Assembly: GCA_963835855.1 (NCBI GenBank)
Contig: CAWIHA010000001.1
Coordinates: forward strand, 1-64,000
Length of the DNA: 64,000 nucleotides
Source: CAWIHA01 sp963835855
GTDB lineage: Bacteria; Acidobacteriota; Terriglobia; Bryobacterales; Bryobacteraceae
Direction of reading: 5' to 3'
Shown here: positions 8,343 through 18,194 of the stretch, in pieces
Numbering within the stretch: the first letter of the stretch is position 1
Layout of the letters: the number at the start of each line of letters is the position of its first letter
The notes under the pieces: model-generated
Databases searched by the model: none
Told to the model about the DNA's origin: nothing
What the model saw: the letters and a program-made list of their open reading frames with translations, nothing else
Position numbers and translations under genes: made by a program

Positions 8343-10778
8343 ATGACACCAGCCTCGGCTGATCAATTGAAATCTCCAAAACCAACGATCTTTTCCAGCA
8401 TCGACCAAGCCGTCTTTCTGCTCTGTGCTGCTTCTTTTATAGTTGCTTCGATCATCTATCTCGCCTTTGCAGACCGCCAAATTGTGTTCGACGAAGTCGG
8501 CCTCCAAAACCCAATCTACATGTATTTTCATTGGGGCCGCATGGTCTATCCGGTTCACGGCCGTTTTGATGACATGGTGATTCATCCACCGACGCACTAT
8601 CTCGTGGTCGCCTGGCTGATGCGCCTCGGGTTTGGCCTGTTTCATGCGGCGGCGATCGTGCCGTGTCTGTTGGTAATCACTTTGTGCATCTTGCTGTATC
8701 GTTCGACTTATCCTTTTTTCACGAAGATCAGCATCGTCACGGGTGTGTTTCTGGGGGCGTTGGTATGGAATGAAACGTTCACCATCCGGCCTGACGTGGA
8801 GTTGGCGTTGTCGTGGATTACGGGGCTGGTGGCGATGGAATGCAGCCGCCAAGCGAATTGGGATCACAGCAGGCTGTTCCTGGGGTCCTTGCTCCTGGCC
8901 TATGCGTCGTCTGTGCATTATCCGGGCTTCCTCGCGGGAACGGCAATTCCCTTCTATATGGCGTGGATGCTATTAACTCTTCCTTCAAAGCGAGCGATGC
9001 GGGCCATCATCGTGGCGGCAGCCGGAACAGCTGTGGTGGCCGTACCGTATATCCTGCTGTTCGTGATTCCCTTCCGTCAGGAGATTGTGGACGCTGTGTT
9101 CGCCCATCAGGGTAGAATCAGCGGGTGGTTCGATGCGCTGAAGATCCACAGACAATCATACGAAGTGTGGCGGCAGGCTGAGCCGTATCGGGCTTCCACT
9201 CAGCCGCTCATTCAGAACCTCTTATCTCCTTTGTGGAACTATCGCATCCCGGCTGCCTTTGTAGCCCCACCCCTGCTCGCGATCTTTCCGCGCACTCGCG
9301 TGCTGGCGATTACCTGCCTCCCGCAGGTGCTCTTCATCACGCTCCTGGCGCGCCATAAGCAGATTGGCTACTCCGGCTACTTCGCGCCCGAAATCGTGAT
9401 TTATCTGATTGGTGTTTTCGTTGTGGCAAGCGGCTTGGTGGCTCTTGCGGCACGCCGACTGGATCAGAAACTCACAAAGACGGCAGCCTGGATCTTGGCG
9501 CTGATCCTCACGGGTGTTGCGCTCCAAGAACATCCCATAGTGTACGGTGGCAAATTGAAACTCACGCCTGAGCTGGACGACCTCGACCTGAGCAGGGCTG
9601 TGTCCCGGAACCTTGTTGGGCCGGGTGCATTTGTGGGCGCCACCGGAGCGGGAGTTTGGTACACCGGCGGCGGAGATCACTTTTATATGATGGGCCCGGA
9701 TATTCTGTATCCTCACTCAATCGCCAATTTAGACTTGAAGACTTACTTCGGACACTTTAGCTCGATTGTAATCGATAACGATCAATCCTGGATCACATGG
9801 AACCAAGAGCGAATCAACGTCACTTCGGAATACATCAAAGGGGATCTGAATCTGAAGGCGTTCTGGTTCGCCGACCGGAGGCTGGCGAGTGAATCCAGTC
9901 TGTCTTTAATGATGCTGGGCGCACAAAAGGACGGGCCCGTGAAGGGATTTGCCACAGAGGGGAAAAGGCTCTACCGGTTTAGCGAGGCCGCCGGCGGCAA
10001 CTGGCTTTACTACGCAGCCGTGTGTCCCAGAACGGATCTGAATAACACCGGCCAGTATTCGTTCTTTTCAACGTTTTTCCTGCCTAGCGTGAACAATGAT
10101 GATCCGCGTGGTATGGCAGACGCAAGGCCCGTCATCCGGACAGTGCTGATACCGAAGGAGCAATTTGCGCGAGATATCGCACCGCAATCCAGCGCGTGCA
10201 CGGTCCGGACTGAGGTCCCGGGAAAGCTTGTGGAGGAAAGCCGCAGCGCTATGATCAGCGAATTGAAGCGGAGTGACGCCCGGATTACGTTCTATCGCAG
10301 TTTGCCTGCCGCACTGGCGATGGCGGGGCACGTGCAACCGGAATCGATGGATGCAATCGGCGCGGTTGGAATGGATCGACTTAGGGCTGCTTCCCAGGGA
10401 ATCAATATTACCCGGCAAGACGGCACGGTCCAGTTTCGGACGCTCCGAACCCTACGGTCAGATGCAGCTTATTTGCCGATCAACGTGGATCCTATCGAGG
10501 GCGAAGAGTATTTGTATATAGAAGGCGCTGTCAGACGAGGGAGGATTAGTGTGAGTATTCGAAACACAGCGACCAATTCGATTCTCGGCGATGAAGTGAT
10601 TTGGGGTGATCAAGACGGCGTCACTGCAATCTCGATTCCGCTGCATGCTCCCGGAGGAGACGAGGTTGTGATTCGCAATGCAGAATCGGGCACAGCCGGC
10701 AGCGTTGTGCTGAAACGCGTCGTGATACTACGACCGAGAGCGGTTACGGCCATTGCCGCCTGCACCACTCACAAGTAA
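8343..10778 (+). CDS. Large polytopic membrane protein, GT-C glycosyltransferase-like
   Basis: 811 residues. The N-terminal half has about nine to eleven hydrophobic segments (for example AVFLLCAASFIVASIIYLAF, IVPCLLVITLCILLY, IIVAAAGTAVVAVPYILLFV). The first periplasmic loop carries an acidic motif (IVFDEVGLQNPIYMYFHWGR) typical of GT39/ArnT-like enzymes, in which an Asp or Asp-Glu pair is catalytic. The C-terminal half (about residues 400-811) is soluble and probably periplasmic. The likely role is transfer of a sugar from a polyprenyl-phosphate donor to an extracytoplasmic acceptor, in line with the polyprenyl-phosphate transferase gene 80 bases upstream. The family is assigned by topology and loop motif only. 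A hairpin (GCCCGG-N9-CCGGGC, 10816-10836) follows the gene but lacks a T-run. Confidence 0.65.
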   Translation: MTPASADQLKSPKPTIFSSIDQAVFLLCAASFIVASIIYLAFADRQIVFDEVGLQNPIYMYFHWGRMVYPVHGRFDDMVIHPPTHYLVVAWLMRLGFGLFHAAAIVPCLLVITLCILLYRSTYPFFTKISIVTGVFLGALVWNETFTIRPDVELALSWITGLVAMECSRQANWDHSRLFLGSLLLAYASSVHYPGFLAGTAIPFYMAWMLLTLPSKRAMRAIIVAAAGTAVVAVPYILLFVIPFRQEIVDAVFAHQGRISGWFDALKIHRQSYEVWRQAEPYRASTQPLIQNLLSPLWNYRIPAAFVAPPLLAIFPRTRVLAITCLPQVLFITLLARHKQIGYSGYFAPEIVIYLIGVFVVASGLVALAARRLDQKLTKTAAWILALILTGVALQEHPIVYGGKLKLTPELDDLDLSRAVSRNLVGPGAFVGATGAGVWYTGGGDHFYMMGPDILYPHSIANLDLKTYFGHFSSIVIDNDQSWITWNQERINVTSEYIKGDLNLKAFWFADRRLASESSLSLMMLGAQKDGPVKGFATEGKRLYRFSEAAGGNWLYYAAVCPRTDLNNTGQYSFFSTFFLPSVNNDDPRGMADARPVIRTVLIPKEQFARDIAPQSSACTVRTEVPGKLVEESRSAMISELKRSDARITFYRSLPAALAMAGHVQPESMDAIGAVGMDRLRAASQGINITRQDGTVQFRTLRTLRSDAAYLPINVDPIEGEEYLYIEGAVRRGRISVSIRNTATNSILGDEVIWGDQDGVTAISIPLHAPGGDEVVIRNAESGTAGSVVLKRVVILRPRAVTAIAACTTHK

Positions 10779-11007
10779 CTCCTCGTGGGACGTTTTTGAT
10801 CCTCCGTTTTTGCTTGCCCGGAGTATTTAGCCGGGCCGTAGCTGGGAGTAGATCATGATGGATTGCGTTTCCCGGCGGTTGCAATGCACGCCGGTGCCGC
10901 GGCTTACCGGCGCATTCCGAACCGGGTTCGCCTTCCGAACTGCCTGGGCGGTGTGATTGCAATCCGATCAGAGATTCGAACAGCCAACCTGGGGACGTCC
11001 CGCGCTT

Positions 11008-14000
11008 CTATGGTACCGTCCAGGTGCCCCGCTGCTGCCAACCCGAATTCAGCCCCCCATTGTCATACACAAGCATGTAGACGTTCTTGGCCCCTCCGAA
11101 ACCCGCCGCGAAGCTCAGCGCCAGCTTCAGCGTCAGGTTGTTGCCGGCGCCAGACAACGAGGAACCCGCAGCATTCACCGTGCACTGGCTGTTCTGCAAG
11201 GTGCCGGAACTGCCCAAGGCTAGCGGCCCCAGCCCGGTCTTGCCGTCGTCGCTCTCCAGGTACACCAGCGGCGAGGACCGGGTGACATAAAGGTAGCAGA
11301 CCCCTGCCGGCACCAATTGGGCACCGATGTCCACCTGCATCGAATTCAAGTCTGTGTACCCATTGGGGTCCGAAAACACAAAGCTGAACGTCTGGCTTGC
11401 CCCGCTCCCCGAGGAGGGCGTGACCGAGACAGCTTGCGGGGGCTGGGGCATGGGCGTCGGGGACGGGGATGGCGTAGGCGACGGTGTGGGCGTGGGCGTC
11501 GGAGACGGCGTGGGTGTGGGGGACGGTTTGGGTGTGGGCGTCGGGGATGGGGATGGCGTGGGCGATGGCGACGGCGTGGGCGTCGGTGTTTGCGTGGTGA
11601 CCGTCCAGGTGCCCCGCTGCTGCCAACCCGAATTCAGCCCCCCATTGTCATACACAAGCATGTAGACGTTCTTGGCCCCTCCGAAACCCGCCGCGAAGCT
11701 CAGCGCCAGCTTCAGCGTCAGGTTGTTGCCGGCGCCAGACAACGAGGAACCCGCAGCATTCACCGTGCACTGGCTGTTCTGCAAGGTGCCGGAACTGCCC
11801 AAGGCTAGCGGCCCCAGCCCGGTCTTGCCGTCGTCGCTCTCCAGGTACACCAGCGGCGAGGACCGGGTGACATAAAGGTGGCAGACCCCTGCCGGCACCA
11901 ATTGGGCACCGATGTCCACCTGCATCGAATTCAAGTCTGTGTACCCATTGGGGTCCGAAAACACAAAGCTGAATGTCTGGCTTGCCCCGCTCCCCGAGGA
12001 GGGTGTGACCGAGACAGCTTGCGGGGGCTGGGGCATGGGCGTCGGGGACGGGGATGGCGTAGGCGACGGTGTGGGTGTGGGTGTTGGGGTTTGCGTGGGA
12101 ACCGACCAAGTGCCCATTTGTTGCCAGCCGGTCGTCAGGCCTGAGGCATCCGTTGCAGAAAGATAAACATTCTTGCTCCCTGCGAAGGCCGGCTTGAAGC
12201 TCAGCGCCAGGTTCAAGGTGAGGTTGTTTCCCAATGCGACAACCGAGGCAGTGGCGGCGTTCAAGGCGCACTGGCTGTTCTGCTGGCTTCCGGCTGCGCC
12301 CGGAGTCATGGGACCCAACTGCGTCGTCCCGGAATCGTCGAGCAGGTAAAGAGTATTCGCTGCCCGATTGTAGACCGCTGCGCATGCGCTCGCAGCCGCC
12401 GCGGTCGAGTTGATCAATACCGATGCCGTTGTCAGGTCCGTAGCCCCGTTCGTATCCGAGTACATGAGGCTGAACGTCTGGCTCGCGCCGCTGCCCGCAG
12501 TAGGAGTGACCGACACCGGTCGGGCCGCGGACTTCACAGCCACTTTGGCCACAAACGCATCGGCACCCCCGCCGGAGGCAGGTTGCAGAATGGTGTTTCC
12601 GGAGACCGGAAAATCGGTGGACAGGGTAAGCCCAGCGACGTAGACGCTACTCGCCGAGGCGTTCAGCGCGATGGCCTGCCCGCGATCGTCGCCACTGCCC
12701 CCGAGATAGGTAGAAAAAACTAATGCCGTCCCGGTGGCATTCAACTCCGCGACGAACGCATCACGAATGCCGCCAAAAGCCGTCTGCAATGGCTGGACCA
12801 AGGGAAAATCGATAGAGTCGGTCATCCCGGCGACAAAGGCATTTCCAGCCGAGTCCACCGCGATCGCCAGTCCCGTATCCGAACCGCTGCCGCCGAGGTA
12901 CGTCGAGTAGACCAGGGCTGTGCCCGCCGGGTTCAGCTTGGCCACAAAAGCGTCGTACGACCCCCTCGAGGCAGCCTGATAAGCTCCCGTAGTGACCGGG
13001 AAATTCGAGGACCAAGTCGCTCCCGTGACATAGGCGCTCCCGGCTGAGTCCACTGCGATGCCGCCGGACTGCTCGCTGCCCGCCCCGCCCAGATAGGTGC
13101 CGTACACTAGCGCCGACCCGGATGGATTCAGCTTGACGACGAACACGTCACTTCCGCCCGCATTCGCCGGCTGTAGAGCGTTCGCCACGGGAAAATCGGT
13201 CGAGCTGGTCTGACCGGTAATATAGGCGTTCCCATTGCTATCCAGTGCAATGCCGGTGGCGGTGTCGTTGCCGCTGCCGCCCAGATAGGTCGAGTACAGC
13301 AATGCCGAACCGGCCGGGTTCAGCTTTGCCACGAAGGCGTCATAGCCCCCGCCCCTGAAACTGGACTGTAACGCCCCAACCGTGGCCGGGAAGCTCATCG
13401 AAGAGGTGTAGCCCGCGACAAACGCGTTGCCCGATCCGTCCACTGCAACCGCCGTCCCGAAGTCCGATCCACCCCCGCCGAGATACGTGGAGTAAACGAG
13501 CGCCGATCCTGACGCATTCAACTTCAGCATGAAGGCGTTTTCGACGCCGCCCAGTGTCCGCCGGTAGGCGCTGCCCGTAGTGGGGAAATTCGCCGAATAT
13601 GTTACTCCGGTCACGTAGGCATTCCCCGCCGCATCCACCGCGATGGCTTGGCCTAGGTCCGTGCTGCTGCCTCCGATGTAGGTCGAATAGACCTCGGCCG
13701 TGCCAGCCGGACTCAACTTGGTGACGAACACGTCCGAGTTCCCCGCCAGCAGGTGTTGCGCTGGATTGGCGAGCGGGAAATAGGACGAATAGGTTTGACC
13801 AGTCACATAGATATTGCCGGCCGAATCGACAGCGATTCCGTAGGCGGCGTCGAAGCTCTCTCCGCCGAGGTAGGTCGCGAAGCTCAGCACTGGATCGATC
13901 ACCACCCGCTGGCCGGGGTCGTAGCCTTCCAGTTCGAAGCCCGCCTCGCGCGGCCCCCGCTTGATGTAACGCCCGGAAATATCCCGCCGGTGGGCCGAGG

Positions 14001-14574
14001 CTTCCTGGTAGACGCGCGGGCAGCGCAGCAGCAGCTCGCCTGACGGCATCTCCACGATCAGATTGCCCTGCTCATCCACCGTTAGCCGCTCGGCGCCGTC
14101 AAACGCAAGCCGAATCGAGCTTGGGTCCGCTCCCGGGGCGAGCACCAGGTCGTACTCGAGCGACTGCTGGCTGCCGTAATATATGATGTCAATCCCAGGA
14201 TAGACATTGCGGGCAGCCACCCTGCCCCACGTGGGAATGTCCGTCTGCCACGCGCCGGGCTCATCTCCGAGGAAGTAGTGGTGCTTTCCCGCGAGCGCAC
14301 CGGCGCCCGCGAACTCCGCGCGGGGATTAGCGCCCACGAATCGCATGCCGAGTTCTCGGGACCGGCCGGACCATTGGACCACTGCACGGTCCGCGCTCAG
14401 CAAAACCGTATAGCCGGGGGCGCGCGCAAGGAATCGGACGCGCGCGTCTGCCTGCCCGCGGTTCTCTTCAAAAGCCAGCGGAAGTTTCGACAGCGGGGCG
14501 GACGCCTGGTCGTGTACCAAGGAAGAACTCAGCAAACAGAGGACAAGGCTTCGAATGGTTCGCAACACATCCAA
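11008..14574 (-). CDS. Secreted SBBP-repeat beta-propeller protein with C-terminal repeat modules
   Basis: 1188 residues. A signal peptide is followed by an N-terminal domain typical of SBBP proteins (LPLAFEENRGQADARVRFLA ... GIDIIYYGSQQSLEYDLVLA, residues about 30-230). About eight SBBP blades of roughly 55 residues follow (repeating YLGGSGSDTGLAIAVDSAGN and FVAKLNPAGTALVYSTYLGG, about 230-680). The C-terminus has three copies of an Ig-like module (VSVTPSSGSGASQTFSFVFS) joined by Pro-Thr-Ser linkers (TPTPTPSPTPSP). The last two modules are nearly identical at DNA level. Such proteins are abundant in Solibacter-like genomes; function is unknown, presumably surface adhesion or binding. It sits among polysaccharide genes. 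Expansion or collapse of the near-identical C-terminal modules could change its length. Confidence 0.85.
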   Translation of the reverse strand: MDVLRTIRSLVLCLLSSSLVHDQASAPLSKLPLAFEENRGQADARVRFLARAPGYTVLLSADRAVVQWSGRSRELGMRFVGANPRAEFAGAGALAGKHHYFLGDEPGAWQTDIPTWGRVAARNVYPGIDIIYYGSQQSLEYDLVLAPGADPSSIRLAFDGAERLTVDEQGNLIVEMPSGELLLRCPRVYQEASAHRRDISGRYIKRGPREAGFELEGYDPGQRVVIDPVLSFATYLGGESFDAAYGIAVDSAGNIYVTGQTYSSYFPLANPAQHLLAGNSDVFVTKLSPAGTAEVYSTYIGGSSTDLGQAIAVDAAGNAYVTGVTYSANFPTTGSAYRRTLGGVENAFMLKLNASGSALVYSTYLGGGGSDFGTAVAVDGSGNAFVAGYTSSMSFPATVGALQSSFRGGGYDAFVAKLNPAGSALLYSTYLGGSGNDTATGIALDSNGNAYITGQTSSTDFPVANALQPANAGGSDVFVVKLNPSGSALVYGTYLGGAGSEQSGGIAVDSAGSAYVTGATWSSNFPVTTGAYQAASRGSYDAFVAKLNPAGTALVYSTYLGGSGSDTGLAIAVDSAGNAFVAGMTDSIDFPLVQPLQTAFGGIRDAFVAELNATGTALVFSTYLGGSGDDRGQAIALNASASSVYVAGLTLSTDFPVSGNTILQPASGGGADAFVAKVAVKSAARPVSVTPTAGSGASQTFSLMYSDTNGATDLTTASVLINSTAAAASACAAVYNRAANTLYLLDDSGTTQLGPMTPGAAGSQQNSQCALNAATASVVALGNNLTLNLALSFKPAFAGSKNVYLSATDASGLTTGWQQMGTWSVPTQTPTPTPTPSPTPSPSPTPMPQPPQAVSVTPSSGSGASQTFSFVFSDPNGYTDLNSMQVDIGAQLVPAGVCHLYVTRSSPLVYLESDDGKTGLGPLALGSSGTLQNSQCTVNAAGSSLSGAGNNLTLKLALSFAAGFGGAKNVYMLVYDNGGLNSGWQQRGTWTVTTQTPTPTPSPSPTPSPSPTPTPKPSPTPTPSPTPTPTPSPTPSPSPTPMPQPPQAVSVTPSSGSGASQTFSFVFSDPNGYTDLNSMQVDIGAQLVPAGVCYLYVTRSSPLVYLESDDGKTGLGPLALGSSGTLQNSQCTVNAAGSSLSGAGNNLTLKLALSFAAGFGGAKNVYMLVYDNGGLNSGWQQRGTWTVP
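11015..11490 (-). repeat. Near-identical direct repeat, distal copy
   Basis: 476 bases matching 11600-12075 at a constant offset of 585 bases with only three differences that I find (near 11295, 11387 and 11419). It encodes the last Ig-like module of the SBBP protein plus the start of the Pro-Thr linker. One difference changes Tyr to His. A third, more diverged module lies at about 12106-12590. Confidence 0.85.
11600..12075 (-). repeat. Near-identical direct repeat, proximal copy
   Basis: Partner of 11015-11490. The near-identity implies a recent tandem duplication or ongoing gene conversion within the SBBP gene. It is also a place where short-read assembly could add or lose a copy. Confidence 0.85.
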
Positions 14575-14614
14575 TCAATCGGTAAAGCCCGGAAGATTGA
14601 TTAGAGCGGGACCC

Positions 14615-15523
14615 TCAACGGCGCCTGCCGCGCTGCGGCCAAGCGCCCCGGCGCCATGCATCCAGGCCGGCCTCGCACCACTCCTTCAGAAACCGGGGCA
14701 GGTGCCGGACGTTGCGGCACGTGCCGAATCCCAGGCTGAGAAGATACTTTAGCAGCGAAGGCGGCACGGGCTCGAAGAACCCGTCCCGCTTATCGACGAG
14801 CGAGCAAGCATAGGCGTAGATGTACGGAAAGGGCACGTAGCCGTAATGCCTCCGAACGACCTTGGCCAGCTCCCGGTAGACGGCCGTCCGCTGGCCGAGG
14901 GTCTTGTTGCCGCGGTGCATCCGGGACGCCGCCAGGTAGTCGTCCACCTTGAGTAAGCGCTGGCGTTTCGCGATGCGAATCCAGAGGTCGTAGTCCATCG
15001 CGAAGTCGAGACCGGGGTCGAGCATTCCAGTCTTCTCAAACGCTTCGCGCCAGAGAAAAACAGCGGGCTGGCAGATGAAACACTGGGTTCTCAGCAAACG
15101 GGCGTCGAATGGGCGCGTTTCATAGCGGCCCAGAATCTTTCCATCCCCGTTCACGTGGTAGGCTTCCCCGTAAACGCCGGCGTATCCCGGATTCGCCACG
15201 AGATGCCGTACGGCTGCTGTCACCGCTCCCGGCAGGTACGTATCATCGGCGTTCAGGTAAGCGAAAATCCGTCCGCTCGACTGCAGGAATCCACGATTGA
15301 TTGCGTCAGCCTGACCCCGGTCGGGCTGGGATTCGTGCCGCAACCGGCCCTCGTATTTGCGCAGGATGTTGAGGGTGCCGTCGGTCGAGCCGCCGTCCAT
15401 GACAATGTACTCCAGGCGGGGGTAGTCCTGGCTCAGAACGCTGCGAATGGTGTCCTCCAGGAACGGCGCCATGTTGAGCGAGGGCGTCACCACACTGACC
15501 AGAGGATAGTCGTTGGTCTGCAC
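14615..15523 (-). CDS. Glycosyltransferase family 2
   Basis: 302 residues. A complete GT-A domain begins near the N-terminus: VSVVTPSLNMAPFLEDTIRS, YIVMDGGSTDGTLNIL (nucleotide binding), IFAYLNADDTYLPGA (the metal-binding DxD as NADD) and DLWIRIAKRQRLLKVDDYLA. This resembles WcaA/WbbL-type transferases that build exopolysaccharide or O-antigen repeats in the cytoplasm. The basic tail ends in RRGAWPQRGRRR. The start at 15523 puts the first strand of the fold at residue 8, as usual. Same strand as the following three sugar-related genes; donor and acceptor cannot be told. Confidence 0.88.
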   Translation of the reverse strand: MQTNDYPLVSVVTPSLNMAPFLEDTIRSVLSQDYPRLEYIVMDGGSTDGTLNILRKYEGRLRHESQPDRGQADAINRGFLQSSGRIFAYLNADDTYLPGAVTAAVRHLVANPGYAGVYGEAYHVNGDGKILGRYETRPFDARLLRTQCFICQPAVFLWREAFEKTGMLDPGLDFAMDYDLWIRIAKRQRLLKVDDYLAASRMHRGNKTLGQRTAVYRELAKVVRRHYGYVPFPYIYAYACSLVDKRDGFFEPVPPSLLKYLLSLGFGTCRNVRHLPRFLKEWCEAGLDAWRRGAWPQRGRRR

Positions 15524-15623
15524 GTGAATTGGTGGCCCTATAGCACCGTGGCCGGGGCCGGTTTAACCTCCACACAAACGGGCGGGGCTCATCCAAAATA
15601 TCAGAATTGGCGGGATGTGTCGA

Positions 15624-17345
15624 TTATGCACGGTCAGGGAACGGCCCCGTTCGAGCCGGCCGCAAGACCGTCTCGGGCAAATCGAAATCCGCCAGTCCCC
15701 AGTTTTCCCGATTAAAGATCATGGGGCATCCGAGGCGCTGCATCTGGGCCGCCCAGCCCACCACTTCGTGGTAATCGATCCAGGAGAGGCCCTCTGCGGC
15801 GACTCGCTCGAACAGCTTAGCTTGCCCCTCCGGCGTCCAGCCGGAACCGGCCGCGTGTTCGATATGATAAATCCGCATTGGCTCCGGAAGGATTTCCTCC
15901 ACCGCGCCTTCATAGTGCGCCGCATAGCAGAGAACCGAATCCAGATTCATGGGAAACAGGTCGAACTCCGGATATCCACGGAGGTCGAACCAATGTGCTC
16001 GCGCCAAAAGCGTAAAATCGCCGCACGCATTCGTGTGCAGGTGCGCCGGTCCTGAAGCAGCCGGCAGCAGCCGACCGGCAAAATCCAGCGCTGATTGCGC
16101 AGCGCCTGCAGCGGCCGGCCGTATCCACGGGCGCCATGTGGGGTCAATCGCGATGGAGATGCCGCCTCCTTCAAGCCTCAAATCAAGCTTCTCGACCGAG
16201 CGCGGTGAGAGTGGCAGGCCGACGCGCACAGGCCCTTTCGCGCGGCGCAGATCGCGGGCAAACCGCGCCCCGCGCACTACGAACTTCCATGTCCTTTCGA
16301 TCAAACCGGCAGTTCTGGACACCGGTTCTGCCAATTGCTCGACGGCTGGAACAGCTTCCTGCGGGTTCGCGCCGGAACGCGTCGCTTCCCTCTGCCATGA
16401 ACACCGGAAGACGCGAAAATTCAGAAGACGAGGATCATGAGCCGTCTTGAAACCGCCTCCCACGGCTCGAAGCCGGAATACCGTGTTTTTACCGGCTTCA
16501 AAGAAAACGGGCAGCCGCAAGATGCTGCGCCGCTCAATACGAACCTCAGCCACCACCGCTCCGGATTCATTTACAGCCTGAAGCAGAAAAGGGCGGCAGC
16601 CGACGCCTGGGCCCGGCTCCATCTCGAAGGCAAGCACCCGCCGATCGGTGCGCACCGGCTTGACAATGACTTCAGCGTCGTTCTCTACCCAACGGAACAG
16701 CTCGGTGAAGTGACGTTCCGGCGGGAACCAGCCGCGGCCCAAAAAGATGCCGTCATCCGGAGCGGCGATGTCCTCGGGAGCAAGCGCCCGGAAACCATCC
16801 GGCGTCAGCCCAAAGGTGCCCTCGCGCGTGTTGATGCGCAGCAGATGGTTTTTTGCGTACTCCAGTTGAGCATCCACCGCAGCATCCGCCGGTACATTCG
16901 AGTCAATGTCATACCGGTCGATGCGGTACATCTTTCCCGGCTCGAGCTTCCGGCCGGACAGGAAGCGGAACAACTCATCGGAGAAGAGGATGTCGATATT
17001 TGTGGCCAGGATGAAGTCGCCTTGCGCCCTGCGGATCCCGGCGTTCTTGGCGATCATCTGGTAGAGCGGTAGCGCGTCCGCATGCCGGTAGCGCTGGTGA
17101 ACTTCGAGCGGGACCTGGATGATGCGCGCCGAAAACGGGCCGAAATCTTCGGGCCATTCCAATGCCATTCCGAGCGGCGGCTTTTCTGGAGGACGGTTCC
17201 ATTCGACCAGCAGCAGTTCGACGGGCAAACCGTGCCGCTTTGTCTGCCCGACCAGGGCGTTGAGGAACGTCTGCATCCGCCGCAGCAGGTCGCCGCCGTG
17301 GTCATCGTTACGCGATGTCACTACAATTGAGAGGTAAGGCTTCAC
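15624..17345 (-). CDS. Glycosyltransferase-like protein of unrecognised family
   Basis: 573 residues. The N-terminus looks like a GT-A nucleotide-binding domain (YLSIVVTSRNDDHGGDLLRRM, ELLLVEWNRPPEKPPL, GDFILATNIDILFSDELFRF with an NID metal-site-like motif). It lacks a standard GT2 acceptor half; residues about 230-410 form a beta-rich insert. Around residue 436 it has HLHTNACGDFTLLARAHW, a motif shared with the 362-residue protein at 18357-19445, where it sits at about residue 190. The two are therefore paralogous in core, the longer one carrying an insert. The gene follows the methyltransferase by 15 bases and is probably co-transcribed with it. Exact chemistry is unknown. Confidence 0.65.
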   Translation of the reverse strand: MKPYLSIVVTSRNDDHGGDLLRRMQTFLNALVGQTKRHGLPVELLLVEWNRPPEKPPLGMALEWPEDFGPFSARIIQVPLEVHQRYRHADALPLYQMIAKNAGIRRAQGDFILATNIDILFSDELFRFLSGRKLEPGKMYRIDRYDIDSNVPADAAVDAQLEYAKNHLLRINTREGTFGLTPDGFRALAPEDIAAPDDGIFLGRGWFPPERHFTELFRWVENDAEVIVKPVRTDRRVLAFEMEPGPGVGCRPFLLQAVNESGAVVAEVRIERRSILRLPVFFEAGKNTVFRLRAVGGGFKTAHDPRLLNFRVFRCSWQREATRSGANPQEAVPAVEQLAEPVSRTAGLIERTWKFVVRGARFARDLRRAKGPVRVGLPLSPRSVEKLDLRLEGGGISIAIDPTWRPWIRPAAAGAAQSALDFAGRLLPAASGPAHLHTNACGDFTLLARAHWFDLRGYPEFDLFPMNLDSVLCYAAHYEGAVEEILPEPMRIYHIEHAAGSGWTPEGQAKLFERVAAEGLSWIDYHEVVGWAAQMQRLGCPMIFNRENWGLADFDLPETVLRPARTGPFPDRA

Positions 17346-17360
17346 GTCTTTGCCCCGCCG

Positions 17361-18194
17361 CTACTCTGGAGCCCGAGCGTCCAGGCACAAGTGCCACCCA
17401 AGCACCCGCTCCAGCCAGTGAAAAGCCCGTGCCGGCAACCAGCGGAAGTACCAGACAAACGTGTATTGATGCCGCACGTAGTCGGCGATCCTGTAAGGGA
17501 AGATGTGCTCGGCCCGGACGTCCATGACTGTGAGATTGTGGCGTTCGAGCCACCGGCGCGCTTGCCGCCGCGTGTAAGTATAGGTGACCGGGCAGCCAGT
17601 TTGAGCCTCCGAGTAATTTGCCACCAGGCGGCTCAAACGCCAGAACCTCGCACGCCCATATGTGCACAGGATCCAGAACACCTTCCAGGACCAGCGGTTG
17701 TAAACCATGATCTTGAGCTGGCCGCCAGGGCGGAGGTATTTTCGGATCTCCTCCAGCGCCCGATCTGGACGTGGCGTGTGGTGGATGACGCCGAACGAGT
17801 ACACCAAGTCGTATGCTTCCAGGGGCACGATGTCGCTCAGACGCTCGGCATCCGCCTGAAAAAAGCGGATCCGGTCTCGGAGTCCAAAGACTTCCGCACG
17901 CTGCCTGGCTATATCAAGCGACATCTTGGAGAGATCGACCGCGGTCACCTGCGCTCCGTGCCTGGCGAAATTGATCGTATCCGTGCCGATGCCGCATCCG
18001 ACCTCCAGCACTTTTTTCCCGCGCCACCACTCGAATTCCGCGAAGCGCGGGATGTGGGGCTCGACCCTGTATTTGCGGACCTCGACTTCGTTGAAGTATT
18101 CTGCCGAGCCGACGGGTTGCATGGAGTGGCGAATATTGCACGGGCGGACATCCCAGTAACGCTGCACGGCCTCGATCGGAGTCTTGTCGAACAT
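17361..18194 (-). CDS. Class I SAM-dependent methyltransferase
   Basis: 277 residues. Motif I is clear (KKVLEVGCGIGTDTINFARH), with the acidic motif II residue in VTAVDLSKMSLDIARQRAEV and a motif IV region YDLVYSFGVIHHTPRPDRAL. This is the Methyltransf_11/25 fold seen in small-molecule and sugar O- or N-methylation. The C-terminus (FVWYFRWLPARAFHWLERVL) is amphipathic and may touch the membrane. The start is set at 18194 (MFDKTPIEAVQRYW); an in-frame ATG seven codons upstream (18215) is also possible. Its start region lies in a DNA segment duplicated at 19563-19725. It is followed at 15 bases by a glycosyltransferase-like gene, suggesting methylation of a glycan or its precursor. Confidence 0.85.
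   Translation of the reverse strand: MFDKTPIEAVQRYWDVRPCNIRHSMQPVGSAEYFNEVEVRKYRVEPHIPRFAEFEWWRGKKVLEVGCGIGTDTINFARHGAQVTAVDLSKMSLDIARQRAEVFGLRDRIRFFQADAERLSDIVPLEAYDLVYSFGVIHHTPRPDRALEEIRKYLRPGGQLKIMVYNRWSWKVFWILCTYGRARFWRLSRLVANYSEAQTGCPVTYTYTRRQARRWLERHNLTVMDVRAEHIFPYRIADYVRHQYTFVWYFRWLPARAFHWLERVLGWHLCLDARAPE

Noticed and set aside
10960..11000. TTCGAAT sequence resembling a tRNA T-loop
   Set aside because: The flanking bases do not pair as a T-stem and no acceptor, D or anticodon arm can be folded.
11327..11665. Gly-Val-Asp repeat peptide on the plus strand
   Set aside because: It is the reverse reading of the Pro-Thr-Ser linker of the SBBP protein.
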